A stretch of 64,000 nucleotides of DNA from assembly GCF_005405925.1 (NCBI RefSeq), contig NZ_BJHV01000001.1, forward strand, positions 4,898,001-4,962,000, written 5' to 3'. How positions within the stretch are numbered: position 1 is the first letter of the stretch; the number at the start of each line of letters is the position of its first letter. A program made the translations under genes and the position numbers. The notes under the pieces were generated by a model. That model was not told where the DNA came from. It did no database searches and worked only from the letters and a program-made list of their open reading frames with translations. This document shows, piece after piece, positions 40,282 to 48,975 of this stretch. Source of the stretch: Streptomyces antimycoticus (GTDB lineage Bacteria; Actinomycetota; Actinomycetes; Streptomycetales; Streptomycetaceae).

Positions 40282-42752
40282 CCGGCCGCACGGCCCCCTC
40301 CGGCGGCTCCCGGCCGCCGCTGTCCCTCGAGGAGTACGCCGAGCGGGCACGCACCCGACTGGACCCGGCGGTCTGGGACTTCATCGAGGGCGGGGCCGGG
40401 GAGGAACGGACGCTCGCCGCCAACCTGGCGGCGTTCGACCGCATCCGGCTGAGCCCCCGGGTCCTGACCGGGACGGGTGAGTGCGACCCGTCCACCACGA
40501 TCCTGGGACGCCGGTGGGGGGCGCCGGTGGCCGTGGCACCCATGGCCTACCACACGCTGATGCACCCCGAGGGCGAGACGGCCACCGCGCGGGCCGCGGG
40601 CGCGGCCGGCCTCCCGCTCGTGGTGAGCACCTTCGCCGGGCGGACCTTTCGGGAGATCGCCGCGGCCGCCACCTCGCCCCTGTGGCTCCAGGTCTACTGC
40701 TTCCGCGACCGCGACACGACCCGGCGGCTCATCGAGCACGCGGCGGCCGCGGGCTTCGAGGCCCTGGTCCTGACCGTCGACACGCCGCGGCTCGGCCGCC
40801 GGCTGCGCGACCTGCGCAACGACTTCCGGCTGCCGCCGCATATCGTGCCCGCCAACCTGCCCGCGGACCAGGCCGATTACTCGTCCCCGTCCGAGCACGG
40901 CCGCACCGGCCTCGACCCCTCGCTCGACTGGTCGGTCATCGCCTGGCTGCGCTCGGTCGGCCAACTGCCCGTACTGGTCAAGGGCGTCATGACCGCCGAG
41001 GACGCCCGGCGCGCGATCGACGCCGGCGTGGACGGCATCGTGGTCTCCAACCACGGCGGACGGCAGCTGGACGGGGCACCGGCCACCCTGGACGTGCTCG
41101 CCCCGATCGCCGCCGCCGTGGACGGCCGCTGCCCCCTGCTCCTGGACGGCGGCGTCCGCCGCGGCCGGGACGTCCTCGGCGCTCTCGCCCTGGGGGCGGA
41201 CGCCGTGCTGCTGGGCCGCCCGGTGCTGCACGGGCTGGCCGTGGCGGGCGGCGACGGCGCGGCCGGCGTCCTGGACCTGGTCCTCGAGGAGCTGTCGGAG
41301 GCCATGACGCTGACCGGCACCGCCACCGTCGCCGACGCGGACGCCTCGCTGCTGACCGGGGAGGATCCGCACCGCGGCGTGGCGGACGCGGCGCTGCCGG
41401 CCGTGCCCGGGAACACCATTGCGACCGGGCTGCGCAAGCAGGACCTGCACCGCAGCGTGTCCGACCCGGTGCTGGACACCATGAACTTCCTGAACGAGAT
41501 CACCGGCCGCTTCCCGGACGTGGTCTCCTTCGCCCCCGGAAGGCCGTACGAGGAGTTCTTCGACAAGGACGAGATCCTCGATCACATCCGCCGCTACCTC
41601 GACCACCTGGCCGCGGACGGCGCCTCGGACCACGCCATCCGCACCGCGCTGTACCAGTACGGCCCGACCGCGGGCCAGATCCGCGGACTGATCCGCGACT
41701 CGCTCCGCGCCGACGAGGGCATCGACGCCTCGCCGGAGGCGATCGTGGTGACGGTGGGCGCCCAGGAGGGGATGCTGCTGACCCTGCGCGCGCTCTTCGC
41801 GGACCCCGCGGACGTCCTGCTGGTCGCCAGCCCCTGCTACGTGGGCATCACCGGAGCCGCCAGTCTGCTGCAGGTGCCCGTGCACCCCGTCGAGGAGCGG
41901 GCCGACGGGCTGGACGTGGCCGATGTGGAGGCCGCCGTCCTCGCCGAGCGGGCCCGGGGCCGCCGCCCACGCGCCTTCTACGTGGTGCCGGACCATTCGA
42001 ACCCGTCGGGCAACACCATGTCCCGGCGCGCCCGCGAGGAGTTGCTGGAGCTGGCCGCCCGGCACGATCTGCTCATCCTCGAGGACAGCCCGTACCGGCT
42101 GGTCAGCCCCGGCGTCCAGCTGCCCACCCTGAAGTCGATGGACCATGCGCGACGGGTGATCCACCTCGGGTCGTACTCGAAGTCGGTCTTCCCCAGCGCC
42201 CGCGTCGGCTTCGTCGTCGCGGACCAGCCCGTGCGGGATCCGTCGGGGGCCGAGACACTGCTCGCCGACGAACTCGCCAAGATCAAGAGCATGGTGACGG
42301 TGAACACCCCGGCGCTGAGCCAGGCGGCCGTCGCCGGTGCCCTGCTGGCCTGCGGCGGCCGGCTCACCGAACGCAACGCGGTGCCCGCCAAGCACTACGG
42401 CGAGGCGCTCCGCGTCACCCTGGAGCAACTGGACCGCCACTTCCCCGAAGACGTCCGCGACCGGCTCGGCATCGGCTGGAACCGGCCCAGCGGCGGCTTC
42501 TTCCTCACCGTCCGGGTGCCGTTCCCCGCCGACAACGCCGCGCTGCTGCGCTCGGCCGAGGACCACGGCGTCATCTGGACCCCGATGGCCTACTTCTACC
42601 CGGGCCCCGGCGGCGAGCGGTCGATCCGGCTCTCCTTCAGCTATCTGAGCCCCGCGGAGATCGAGGAGGGCATCGGGCGGTTCGCCGCCTTCCTCCGGGC
42701 GGAGCTCGAGCGCTCCGGGGCCACCGGACCCACACCGGGACGTGACACATGA
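40278..42752 (+). CDS. hmo-hpgT: Fused 4-hydroxymandelate oxidase and 4-hydroxyphenylglycine aminotransferase
   Basis: One 824-residue protein carries two enzymes. Residues 1-365 are an FMN-dependent alpha-hydroxyacid oxidase (Hmo), with DFIEGGAGEE near the N terminus, the catalytic His259 in VSNHGGRQLDG and the flavin-binding LLLDGGVRRG. It oxidises 4-hydroxymandelate to 4-hydroxybenzoylformate. From about 390 to the end is a class I/II PLP aminotransferase (HpgT), with PDHSNPSGNT, the PLP lysine K635 in GSYSKSVFP, and a C-terminal IRLSFSYL. It makes L-4-hydroxyphenylglycine. The linker (about 366-390) shows no stop or start signal. Start is GTG 40278, overlapping hmaS. In most Streptomyces and Amycolatopsis clusters these are two genes. 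The end overlaps the prephenate dehydrogenase start by 4 bp. Confidence 0.95.
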   Translation: MTGRTAPSGGSRPPLSLEEYAERARTRLDPAVWDFIEGGAGEERTLAANLAAFDRIRLSPRVLTGTGECDPSTTILGRRWGAPVAVAPMAYHTLMHPEGETATARAAGAAGLPLVVSTFAGRTFREIAAAATSPLWLQVYCFRDRDTTRRLIEHAAAAGFEALVLTVDTPRLGRRLRDLRNDFRLPPHIVPANLPADQADYSSPSEHGRTGLDPSLDWSVIAWLRSVGQLPVLVKGVMTAEDARRAIDAGVDGIVVSNHGGRQLDGAPATLDVLAPIAAAVDGRCPLLLDGGVRRGRDVLGALALGADAVLLGRPVLHGLAVAGGDGAAGVLDLVLEELSEAMTLTGTATVADADASLLTGEDPHRGVADAALPAVPGNTIATGLRKQDLHRSVSDPVLDTMNFLNEITGRFPDVVSFAPGRPYEEFFDKDEILDHIRRYLDHLAADGASDHAIRTALYQYGPTAGQIRGLIRDSLRADEGIDASPEAIVVTVGAQEGMLLTLRALFADPADVLLVASPCYVGITGAASLLQVPVHPVEERADGLDVADVEAAVLAERARGRRPRAFYVVPDHSNPSGNTMSRRAREELLELAARHDLLILEDSPYRLVSPGVQLPTLKSMDHARRVIHLGSYSKSVFPSARVGFVVADQPVRDPSGAETLLADELAKIKSMVTVNTPALSQAAVAGALLACGGRLTERNAVPAKHYGEALRVTLEQLDRHFPEDVRDRLGIGWNRPSGGFFLTVRVPFPADNAALLRSAEDHGVIWTPMAYFYPGPGGERSIRLSFSYLSPAEIEEGIGRFAAFLRAELERSGATGPTPGRDT

Positions 42753-43858
42753 GAACCGCCGTCGTCGTCGGAACCGGGCTGATCGGCACGTCCATCGCCC
42801 TCGCCCTGAGCCGCCGGGGCGTCCTGGTGTACCTGGACGACGCCGACACCACGGCCGCCAGGACCGCCGAGGCCCTGGGGGCCGGTTCGCTGGAGATGCC
42901 CGCCGGGCAGGTGGACCTCGCCGTCCTGGCGGTGCCGCCCGCGAGCATCGGCACCGTGCTCGCCCGCTGTCAGCGGGACGGGCTGGCACACACCTACACC
43001 GATGTGGCCAGCGTCAAGGTGCGGCCGCACGAGGAGGTCCGCGCGGCCGGCGGCGATCCGTCCCGCTACATCGGCGGACATCCGCTGGCCGGCGCCGAGC
43101 GCTCCGGTCCGCTGGCGGCCCGCGCCGACCTCTTCGAGGGCCGCCCCTGGGTGCTGACCCCCTCGCCCCTCACCGACCGCTCGGCCCTCAACCGGGGGCT
43201 GGAGCTGGTCTCGCTGTGCGGTGGTGTCCCCGTCCTGATGGACACCGACGCCCACGACCGCGCCGTCGCCCTGACCTCGCATGCCCCGCATCTGGTCGCC
43301 TCGATGATGGCGGCCCGGCTGGAGCACGCCGAGGCCGAGCACATCCGGGTGTCAGGACAGGGGCTACGGGACGTCACCCGCATCGCGGCGGGCGAACCCG
43401 CCCTGTGGAGCGACATCCTGACCGCGAACGCCGACGCGGTGGCCGACGTCCTCGACGGTTTCGCCAAGGACCTGGAGCGGCTGATCGCCGTCCTGCGGGC
43501 GCTGCCCGGCACGGAGTCCGAGGCGCGCCGGCAGGCCGCCGCCGATCTCCAGGAGCTACTGCTGCGCGGCAATCGGGGCCACGCCCGCGTACCGCACAAA
43601 CAGCGTTCGCAGCCCGCCGAGTACGTGGCGATCCCGGTGGCCATCCCGGACCAGCCAGGAGCGCTGGCCCGGCTGTTCTCCACCGTCGGGGAGGCCGGGG
43701 TCAACATCGAGGACGTGCGCATCGAGCACTCCCTCGACCAGCCGAGCGGCCTGGTCGAACTCCTCGTGGAGTCGACCTCCGTCGCGGGCGTACGGCGGGT
43801 GCTGGACGCCAACGGCTGGACCATGCGGGAAAAGCCCCTGCTGGTCGGCGAGGCCTGA
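42749..43858 (+). CDS. Prephenate dehydrogenase with ACT domain
   Basis: A 369-residue NAD-dependent prephenate dehydrogenase that makes 4-hydroxyphenylpyruvate, the substrate of HmaS. The N-terminal Rossmann motif is GTGLIGTS. TDVASVK and GGHPLAGAERSG are family signatures, including the substrate-binding HPLAG. A C-terminal ACT domain (from about 290, IPDQPGALARLFSTVGEAG) suggests amino-acid feedback control. Start ATG overlaps the previous stop (ATGA). Together with hmaS and hmo-hpgT it forms a compact three-cistron Hpg operon. A hairpin follows. Confidence 0.95.
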   Translation: MRTAVVVGTGLIGTSIALALSRRGVLVYLDDADTTAARTAEALGAGSLEMPAGQVDLAVLAVPPASIGTVLARCQRDGLAHTYTDVASVKVRPHEEVRAAGGDPSRYIGGHPLAGAERSGPLAARADLFEGRPWVLTPSPLTDRSALNRGLELVSLCGGVPVLMDTDAHDRAVALTSHAPHLVASMMAARLEHAEAEHIRVSGQGLRDVTRIAAGEPALWSDILTANADAVADVLDGFAKDLERLIAVLRALPGTESEARRQAAADLQELLLRGNRGHARVPHKQRSQPAEYVAIPVAIPDQPGALARLFSTVGEAGVNIEDVRIEHSLDQPSGLVELLVESTSVAGVRRVLDANGWTMREKPLLVGEA

Positions 43859-43865
43859 GGAATCC

Positions 43866-43892
43866 GGACCGGCTCCGCCCAGGAGCCGGTCC
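43866..43892. terminator. Terminator after the Hpg operon
   Basis: An 11-bp perfect stem (43866-43876 with 43882-43892) with a 5-base loop lies 8 bp after the prephenate dehydrogenase gene. It faces the convergent UbiB-family gene. Confidence 0.75.
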
Positions 43893-43964
43893 ACGGATGT
43901 GCCCGCCGGGTGTCGCGTACCGCCTCGAGCCGGACGCGCCCCGGCCCCGGACGCGCCCCGGGCG

Positions 43965-46055
43965 CTAGAACGTGTCGTGGGTGTTGGGCCGGCGTATCGC
44001 CGTGTAGAGGGCGCGCAGCATGAGGATCGCGCTGACCGCGAGCACCTGATAGCCGAGCAGCGGGAACAGCTCCACCTCCGCGGTGACCTGGGGCCCGCGC
44101 CCGGTGCCGAACACCACCAGGACCACCCCCATCAGCCCCGTGCAGGCCGCCAGCAGCGTGACCGTCAACTGGTGGATCAGCCCGGAGACAAAGCGCCGCT
44201 CCCGCTCGTCGGCGAGCACCCGCACCCGGACCGTGAACCGCCCCTCCTCCAGCGACGCGCCGATCCGCTCCGCCCTCCGGGGCAGCCGCCGCAGCATCGG
44301 CAACGCGGACAGGAACTCATGGGCCGCGCCCCGCGCCAGGGACGAGAACCCGGACGCTATCCCCGCGCCCTCCTCTTCGCTCCCCGTGCCCGTGGCCCGG
44401 AACCGCAGCCGGTCGGTGAGGAGGTCCACGGCGATCGCCCGGGCCTCGTCGATCATGTTGAAGTCGGGGCTGACCCGGCCCAGGGTGCCCTCGATGGTCG
44501 CCAGGGCCCGGAAGACGGCGGCCACCTCCGGCGGCACGGCCAGTCCGAACCGGGCGAGCAGCTGGAACAGCGCGGTGAACATCTCGGTGTCCGGCCGCGC
44601 CCCCACCCCCAGGTGCTGGGCCATGAACTGCCCCAGCTCACGCTCCAGCAGCAGCGAGTTGAGCATGAGGTCCTCGCTCCTGGTGGCCCTCGTGCCGAGC
44701 AGGGCCATCAGCGCGTCGTGCAGCCCGGCCCGGTCGCCGCGGTCCACGGCCACCAGCATCTCCTGCAGGGCATGGCGCACGGACGGGTCGATACGGCCCA
44801 CCGAGCCGAAGTCGAGCAGGCCGATCCGCCCGTCGTCGAGCAGCAGCACATTGCCCGGATGCGGATCGGCGTGGAAGACCCCGGCCCGCAGAATCTGGTG
44901 GAGCATGGAGGCGAAGGCGGTCCGGGCGATATGGCGGCGGTCCAGCCCCTTGCGGTCCGCGACGGCCGCGGCGCGGTCGAAGGTGACCCCCTCCAGCCAC
45001 TCCTGGACCAGCACCCTGGCCGTGGTGAACTCCTCGTACACCCGGGGCACGCGCACCAGGGCGTCCGCCTGGTACCCGTCGCAGGACTCCGCCACCACCG
45101 CGGCGTTGTTGGCCTCGATCCGGAAGTCCAGCTCCTCCCGCACCGACTTGGAGAAGCCGTCGCCCAGATCCCGCAGCCCCATGGCGTGGGAGGACCGGGA
45201 CCGCTGCTGGAGGCTGCGGGTGATCGCGACGACGATGTCCAGGTCGCGCTCGACCCGCTCGCGGATCCCCGGGCGCTGGACCTTGACCACGACCACCGGG
45301 CCCCCGCTCAGCTTGGCGCGGTGGACCTGGGCGATGGAGGCGGCGGCGAGCGGGATCTGCTCGATCCACTCGAAGGCGTCGTCCACCGGCCTGCCCAGCT
45401 CCTCACGCAGCAGCGCCGCCACGTCCCCCCACGGCGCGGGCGGCACATCGCTCTGCAGACGGCTGAGCTCGTCGATGAAGTGCGGGGGCAGCAGATCGCG
45501 CCGGGTGGACAGCAGCTGGCCAAGTTTGATGAAGGCCCCGCCGCACTCCTCCAGCGCCAGCCGCAGCCCCCTGGCCATCCGCTCGCCGAACTCGCCGGGC
45601 CGCAGCGCCCGTTCCAGACTGTGCCGACTGCGCAGCGGACGGCTCAGGCCGTGGCGCATGAAGATCCGGCTGATCTGCGAATAGCGGCGGGTGCGCCGCA
45701 GCCGGCTGCGCATCGCGCGCCACAGCCGCATGGGTATGGCCCAGCTGCCGCGCGGCAGAAAGACCTCGGCCAGCACCAGGGCGGCCATCGCGGCGAGGAC
45801 GGACACCCCGACCTGGACCCCGTACAGCACGCCCATGCTCTGCTGGTCGTGCATGGTCGGCTTGAAGGCGAGCATCGCGCCCAGCCCGACCAGACCGGCG
45901 CCGAGGGCGCGCAGCGGGCCCACCCGGATGCCGAGCAGCCGGCCGGAGATCGCCGAGACGCCGAAGACGAAGACGCCCAGCGACGACACCGCGATCAGCA
46001 CGATCAGCAGCCCGAAGGACAGGTCGTCGATGCTGGTGGTAGCCAGCCAGGTCAT
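43965..46055 (-). CDS. UbiB/ABC1/AarF-family atypical kinase-like membrane protein
   Basis: A 696-residue protein. The N terminus has three or four membrane segments. The central ABC1 domain carries the family motif FIKLGQLLSTRRDLLP (KxGQ), HADPHPGNVLLLDDGRIGLLDFG with catalytic-loop and metal-binding residues, and AASIAQVHRA, the Ala-rich loop. Two C-terminal membrane segments follow (near residues 610-690). I chose ATG 46055 with a G-rich site before it. Known members support isoprenoid-quinone or lipid metabolism. Strong hairpins flank it on both sides, so it is transcribed alone. No role in peptide synthesis is evident; it is probably a resident gene inside the cluster. Confidence 0.88.
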   Translation of the reverse strand: MTWLATTSIDDLSFGLLIVLIAVSSLGVFVFGVSAISGRLLGIRVGPLRALGAGLVGLGAMLAFKPTMHDQQSMGVLYGVQVGVSVLAAMAALVLAEVFLPRGSWAIPMRLWRAMRSRLRRTRRYSQISRIFMRHGLSRPLRSRHSLERALRPGEFGERMARGLRLALEECGGAFIKLGQLLSTRRDLLPPHFIDELSRLQSDVPPAPWGDVAALLREELGRPVDDAFEWIEQIPLAAASIAQVHRAKLSGGPVVVVKVQRPGIRERVERDLDIVVAITRSLQQRSRSSHAMGLRDLGDGFSKSVREELDFRIEANNAAVVAESCDGYQADALVRVPRVYEEFTTARVLVQEWLEGVTFDRAAAVADRKGLDRRHIARTAFASMLHQILRAGVFHADPHPGNVLLLDDGRIGLLDFGSVGRIDPSVRHALQEMLVAVDRGDRAGLHDALMALLGTRATRSEDLMLNSLLLERELGQFMAQHLGVGARPDTEMFTALFQLLARFGLAVPPEVAAVFRALATIEGTLGRVSPDFNMIDEARAIAVDLLTDRLRFRATGTGSEEEGAGIASGFSSLARGAAHEFLSALPMLRRLPRRAERIGASLEEGRFTVRVRVLADERERRFVSGLIHQLTVTLLAACTGLMGVVLVVFGTGRGPQVTAEVELFPLLGYQVLAVSAILMLRALYTAIRRPNTHDTF

Positions 46056-46160
46056 GGCACGTTCCCCCGTGTGCGATGAAGAGGGTGTCAACACTAGTCC
46101 GGATCGTCCTTCTTGGACCGCGGCTGCCCGGATGTCACGCGGCAACCTGCCGGACACACA

Positions 46161-46196
46161 CCACGGGGCCCGACGTCAGGATGTCGGGCCCCGTGG
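46161..46196. terminator. Terminator of the long PKS-MbtH operon
   Basis: A 14-bp perfect stem (46161-46174 with 46183-46196) with an 8-base loop lies just after the mbtH-like gene and before the UbiB gene. It marks the end of the acp-to-mbtH operon. Confidence 0.85.
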
Positions 46197-46217
46197 CACG
46201 GGAGGACGTGGCGTGCG

Positions 46218-46424
46218 TCAGCCCATCGCCTCGATCAGGCTCTTGGGCCGCATGTCGGTCCAGTTCTCGTTGATGTAGTCCAGGCACGCCTGGCGGTTGT
46301 CCTGGCCGTGGACGACGGTCCAGCCCGCGGGTACCTCCGCGAAGGCCGGCCACAGCGAGTGCTGCTGCTCGTCGTTGACCAGCACGTAGTAGCTGCCGTT
46401 CTCGTCCTCGAAGGGGTTGCTCAT
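46218..46424 (-). CDS. MbtH-like protein
   Basis: A 68-residue chaperone-like partner of NRPS adenylation domains. The family signature is complete: NPFED near the start, the [10 protein letters not shown] segment, and the C-terminal WTDMRPKSL. It binds A domains and supports their folding and activity. It is the last gene of the PKS operon, 71 bp after the isomerase-like gene. It is the only MbtH protein seen here and probably serves all three NRPSs. Confidence 0.97.
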   Translation of the reverse strand: MSNPFEDENGSYYVLVNDEQQHSLWPAFAEVPAGWTVVHGQDNRQACLDYINENWTDMRPKSLIEAMG

Positions 46425-46495
46425 GGCGTGATCGCCTTTCTGACAGGTCTATCGGGTCGACGATGGTCTATGAGGGTCGTTCTGCGTACGTCCGG

Positions 46496-47209
46496 TCAGC
46501 CGCAGCCACCGGCGTGCCCGGCGTCACCGGCCGGGACGAGCAGGGCGGGCTCGATCCCGCGGTCGTTCTCCCGCTGTTCGACGACGGCGGTCCGGGTCTT
46601 GGCACGGACGCTCGCGACGAATCCCGAGAGCCGGTCCAGCCCCCAGAACTTGTCGTGCCGGTGGATGAAGAACGGCACTCCGAACACTCCGTCGCGGTCC
46701 ACCGCCCGCAGCGCCTCGATGCCCCGCCGGCGGATCTCCGGATCGTCGGCCGCACCGGCCAACGCGTCGGGGTCCAGGTCCAGTTCATGGCCGATCGCGG
46801 CCATGGTGGCGCGCTCGGAGATGTCGATGCCGTTCTCCCAGCGGGCCCGGTACACGGCGTCGATGAAGTCCCGCCCGCGGCCGGCGTCCTCGGCGACCAG
46901 ATAGGCGAGATGGGAGACGTCCCAGTTGGGAGCGGTGTCGATCGGCCAGACCATCCGCAGGCCGCGCTCGATGGCCGCCCGCTTGACGTCCTGCAGGATG
47001 TAGAAGTGCTTTTCCTTCGACATCGCGACATAGGGAAGGTGGATCCCGGCGTCGGCCAGCATGCCCTCGCTCACCTCGTCCGGCTCCCAGTACGGGCGCC
47101 ATTCGATCGCGTCCGCCACATCGGGGGCGTTCTCGGTGAGTTCACGGTAGGCGAGCCAGGAATAGGGGCTGCGGAGTGAGAAATACCAGCGCGGTGGCTT
47201 GACGGCCAA
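46496..47209 (-). CDS. DsbA/HCCA-isomerase-family protein, candidate polyene isomerase
   Basis: A 237-residue thioredoxin-fold protein of the 2-hydroxychromene-2-carboxylate isomerase (kappa-GST/DsbA) family. It starts with WYFSLRSPYSWLA, where DsbA has its CxxC, so it is not a disulfide oxidoreductase. GVFGVPFFI is the conserved cis-Pro loop. Start is an uncommon TTG at 47209, decided by a perfect AGGAGG 5 bp upstream. Homologues accompany reducing type II PKS genes in cinnamoyl-peptide and polyene clusters. There they are proposed to isomerise a double bond (E to Z) before ring closure. That role is inferred from context here. Confidence 0.88.
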   Translation of the reverse strand: MAVKPPRWYFSLRSPYSWLAYRELTENAPDVADAIEWRPYWEPDEVSEGMLADAGIHLPYVAMSKEKHFYILQDVKRAAIERGLRMVWPIDTAPNWDVSHLAYLVAEDAGRGRDFIDAVYRARWENGIDISERATMAAIGHELDLDPDALAGAADDPEIRRRGIEALRAVDRDGVFGVPFFIHRHDKFWGLDRLSGFVASVRAKTRTAVVEQRENDRGIEPALLVPAGDAGHAGGCG

Positions 47210-47235
47210 CGGAACCTCCTGGGTTCGGGGCGATG

Positions 47236-47982
47236 CTAGATGGTGATGCCGCCGTCGATCTGGACGACGGAGCCCGTGACATAGGCCGCACGGTCCGAGA
47301 CGAGGTACGACACGAGGTCGGCGACCTCGTCGGCCCGCCCCAGCCGCCCGAGCGGAACCGACTCCAGTGCCTTGTCCTTCACCTGGCCGGTGAGCACGGA
47401 CGTCATATCGGTGTCGATGAACCCCGGGGCGACGACATTGGCGCGGATTCCGTACCGTCCGACCTCCTTGGCCAGGGCCCGGGAGAAGCCGATGATCCCG
47501 GCCTTGGAGGCCGAGTAGTTGGACTGGGTGGCGTTGCCGTGCACACCGGCGACCGAGGAGATGTTGACGATCACCCCGCTCTTCCGCTTCATCATGCCGA
47601 ACACCACGGAACGGCAGACGTGGTAGACCCCGTCGAGGTTGACGTCCAGCACGTCATGCCATTCGTCGTCCTTCATCAGCAGCAGGGGATTGTCACGGGT
47701 GATCCCGGCGGCGGTCACGGCCGCGTCGATCGGGCCGAGGGTCTGCTCGGTCTCGGCGACCAGCGCACGCACCGCCTCGGCGTCACGGACGTCGAGCTTG
47801 CGGCTGAGCACCCGGGCCCCGGTCTCCGTGACCTCCTTCTCCAGCTCCAGGGCGGCCGTTTCGTTCGACTGGTAGCAGAAGGCGACATCGAAGCCGTCCC
47901 GTGCCAGACGCACCACCGTGGCCCGGCCGATTCCCCGTGAACCGCCGGTGATCAGCGCCACCCGGGATGCGTTCTCTGCCAT
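47236..47982 (-). CDS. fabG: 3-ketoacyl-ACP reductase
   Basis: A 248-residue short-chain dehydrogenase that reduces the beta-keto group of ACP-bound intermediates with NADPH. The cofactor motif is TGGSRGIG. The catalytic Ser-Tyr-Lys lie in NISSVAG and NYSASKAG, and the C terminus (GSVVQIDGGI) is typical of FabG. ATG 47982 has GGAG 8 bp upstream. Unusually, the reading frame of the preceding dehydratase gene runs about 200 bp into this one in another frame. It is the ketoreductase of the type II PKS. Confidence 0.96.
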   Translation of the reverse strand: MAENASRVALITGGSRGIGRATVVRLARDGFDVAFCYQSNETAALELEKEVTETGARVLSRKLDVRDAEAVRALVAETEQTLGPIDAAVTAAGITRDNPLLLMKDDEWHDVLDVNLDGVYHVCRSVVFGMMKRKSGVIVNISSVAGVHGNATQSNYSASKAGIIGFSRALAKEVGRYGIRANVVAPGFIDTDMTSVLTGQVKDKALESVPLGRLGRADEVADLVSYLVSDRAAYVTGSVVQIDGGITI

Positions 47983-48532
47983 TGGTTCTCCAAAGCGATT
48001 CGGCCGGCCGCATGGGGCCGGAGGTCTGTTGCCAGGGGTCAGGCGAGGGCGGGGCCGGGTCGCCGGGCCGCAGCTCCGCCGCCGGGCGGAAGGCCAGCAC
48101 CGCGAGACCGACGGTCAGAGCGGGCTCACCGGCCACCGTGGAACCGCCCTCGATGATCACGGTGTCGTCCACCACCCGGGTGATGGACGCCCGGTGTTCC
48201 AGTACGTCCCCCGGCAGCACCGGCCGGTGGTACTCGACGCCGGACACGCTTCCGAAGAGCATGACCTGGCCCTCGAGCACATCGGGATCCGGTGACTCCC
48301 AGGTGGCCAGCAGCCCGGCCGACTGGCACCAGGACTCCAGCAGCAGCACCCGCGGATAGGCGTAGGCCTCCGCCGGCGCGTCCGGTCCGAGCCCCTGATA
48401 CCAGGGCTCATTGCAGGTCACGGCCTTCACGGCGGTCACCCGCTCTCCCGGGACCACGTCGGTCACCCGGTCCAGCAGCAGCATCGGGAACCGGTGCGGC
48501 AGCACCTTTCTGATCTCCAACTGGCCGATCAT
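47783..48532 (-). CDS. FabZ-like hotdog dehydratase with unexpected C-terminal extension
   Basis: A 249-residue reading frame. Residues 1-150 are a FabA/FabZ-type hotdog 3-hydroxyacyl-ACP dehydratase (IRKVLPHRFPMLLLDRV near the start, LLLESWCQSAGLLA in the middle). After FRPAAEL (about 153) the sequence becomes Pro/Arg/Gly-rich with no family resemblance. Its last 67 codons overlap fabG out of frame. A shift of one base near 48040-48060 would end the protein at a TGA there, giving about 165 residues, the usual size, with no overlap. So this is either a true readthrough tail or a sequence error. ATG 48532 shares one base with the previous stop (TGATG). Confidence 0.82.
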   Translation of the reverse strand: MIGQLEIRKVLPHRFPMLLLDRVTDVVPGERVTAVKAVTCNEPWYQGLGPDAPAEAYAYPRVLLLESWCQSAGLLATWESPDPDVLEGQVMLFGSVSGVEYHRPVLPGDVLEHRASITRVVDDTVIIEGGSTVAGEPALTVGLAVLAFRPAAELRPGDPAPPSPDPWQQTSGPMRPAESLWRTNGRERIPGGADHRRFTGNRPGHGGASGTGRLRCRLLLPVERNGRPGAGEGGHGDRGPGAQPQARRP

Positions 48533-48975
48533 CACGCCTCCTCGGCCGTGAACCGCAGTCTGACCTGCGCGGCGGGCCCGCGCTCGGTGGCCACCTTGGC
48601 GGCGCACTTCCACGCCCCGGACCCACCGGTCCACACCAGGTCCACCGCCAGCCGGTCGCCGGGGAAGACCGGGCTGAGGAACCGCGTGCTCTCCACGGCC
48701 ACCAGCTCCAGACCGGCCGAGCCCGGCGGCGGGGTGCGCAGACCGCTGAGGTGCACGCACTCGATCACGCAGACCCCGGGGAAGATGGGGAAGCCCGGGT
48801 AGTGCCCGGGGAAGACCGCCTCGTCCTCGCCCACCGTGACGGCCGTCGCCGCACGCACCTTGCCCCGGTCGTCGGCGGCGGCCGGACGGACGACCTCCAC
48901 CCGGGCGGCGACCGGACTGCTCGGCCGGGTGTCCGGCGTTCCGCTGGTTCCGATGATCCCGGCGGCCCCGGTCAT
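48532..48975 (-). CDS. Second hotdog-fold dehydratase-like protein
   Basis: A 147-residue FabZ/FabA-like hotdog protein. FPGHYPGFPIFPGVCVIECVHLSGL contains the catalytic-His GHYPGFPIFPG loop, clearer than in its neighbour. Probably the partner of the adjacent FabZ-like protein, which carries the LESW segment; reducing type II PKSs often use a dehydratase pair. Start ATG 48975 overlaps the preceding stop by 4 bp, and its stop overlaps the next start by 1 bp. It belongs to the tightly coupled PKS operon. Confidence 0.85.
   Translation of the reverse strand: MTGAAGIIGTSGTPDTRPSSPVAARVEVVRPAAADDRGKVRAATAVTVGEDEAVFPGHYPGFPIFPGVCVIECVHLSGLRTPPPGSAGLELVAVESTRFLSPVFPGDRLAVDLVWTGGSGAWKCAAKVATERGPAAQVRLRFTAEEA

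Noticed and set aside
43965..46055. UbiB-family gene as a biosynthetic or self-resistance gene
   Set aside because: It is isolated by terminators, has no family promoter, and relatives serve quinone or lipid metabolism; position alone is not enough.
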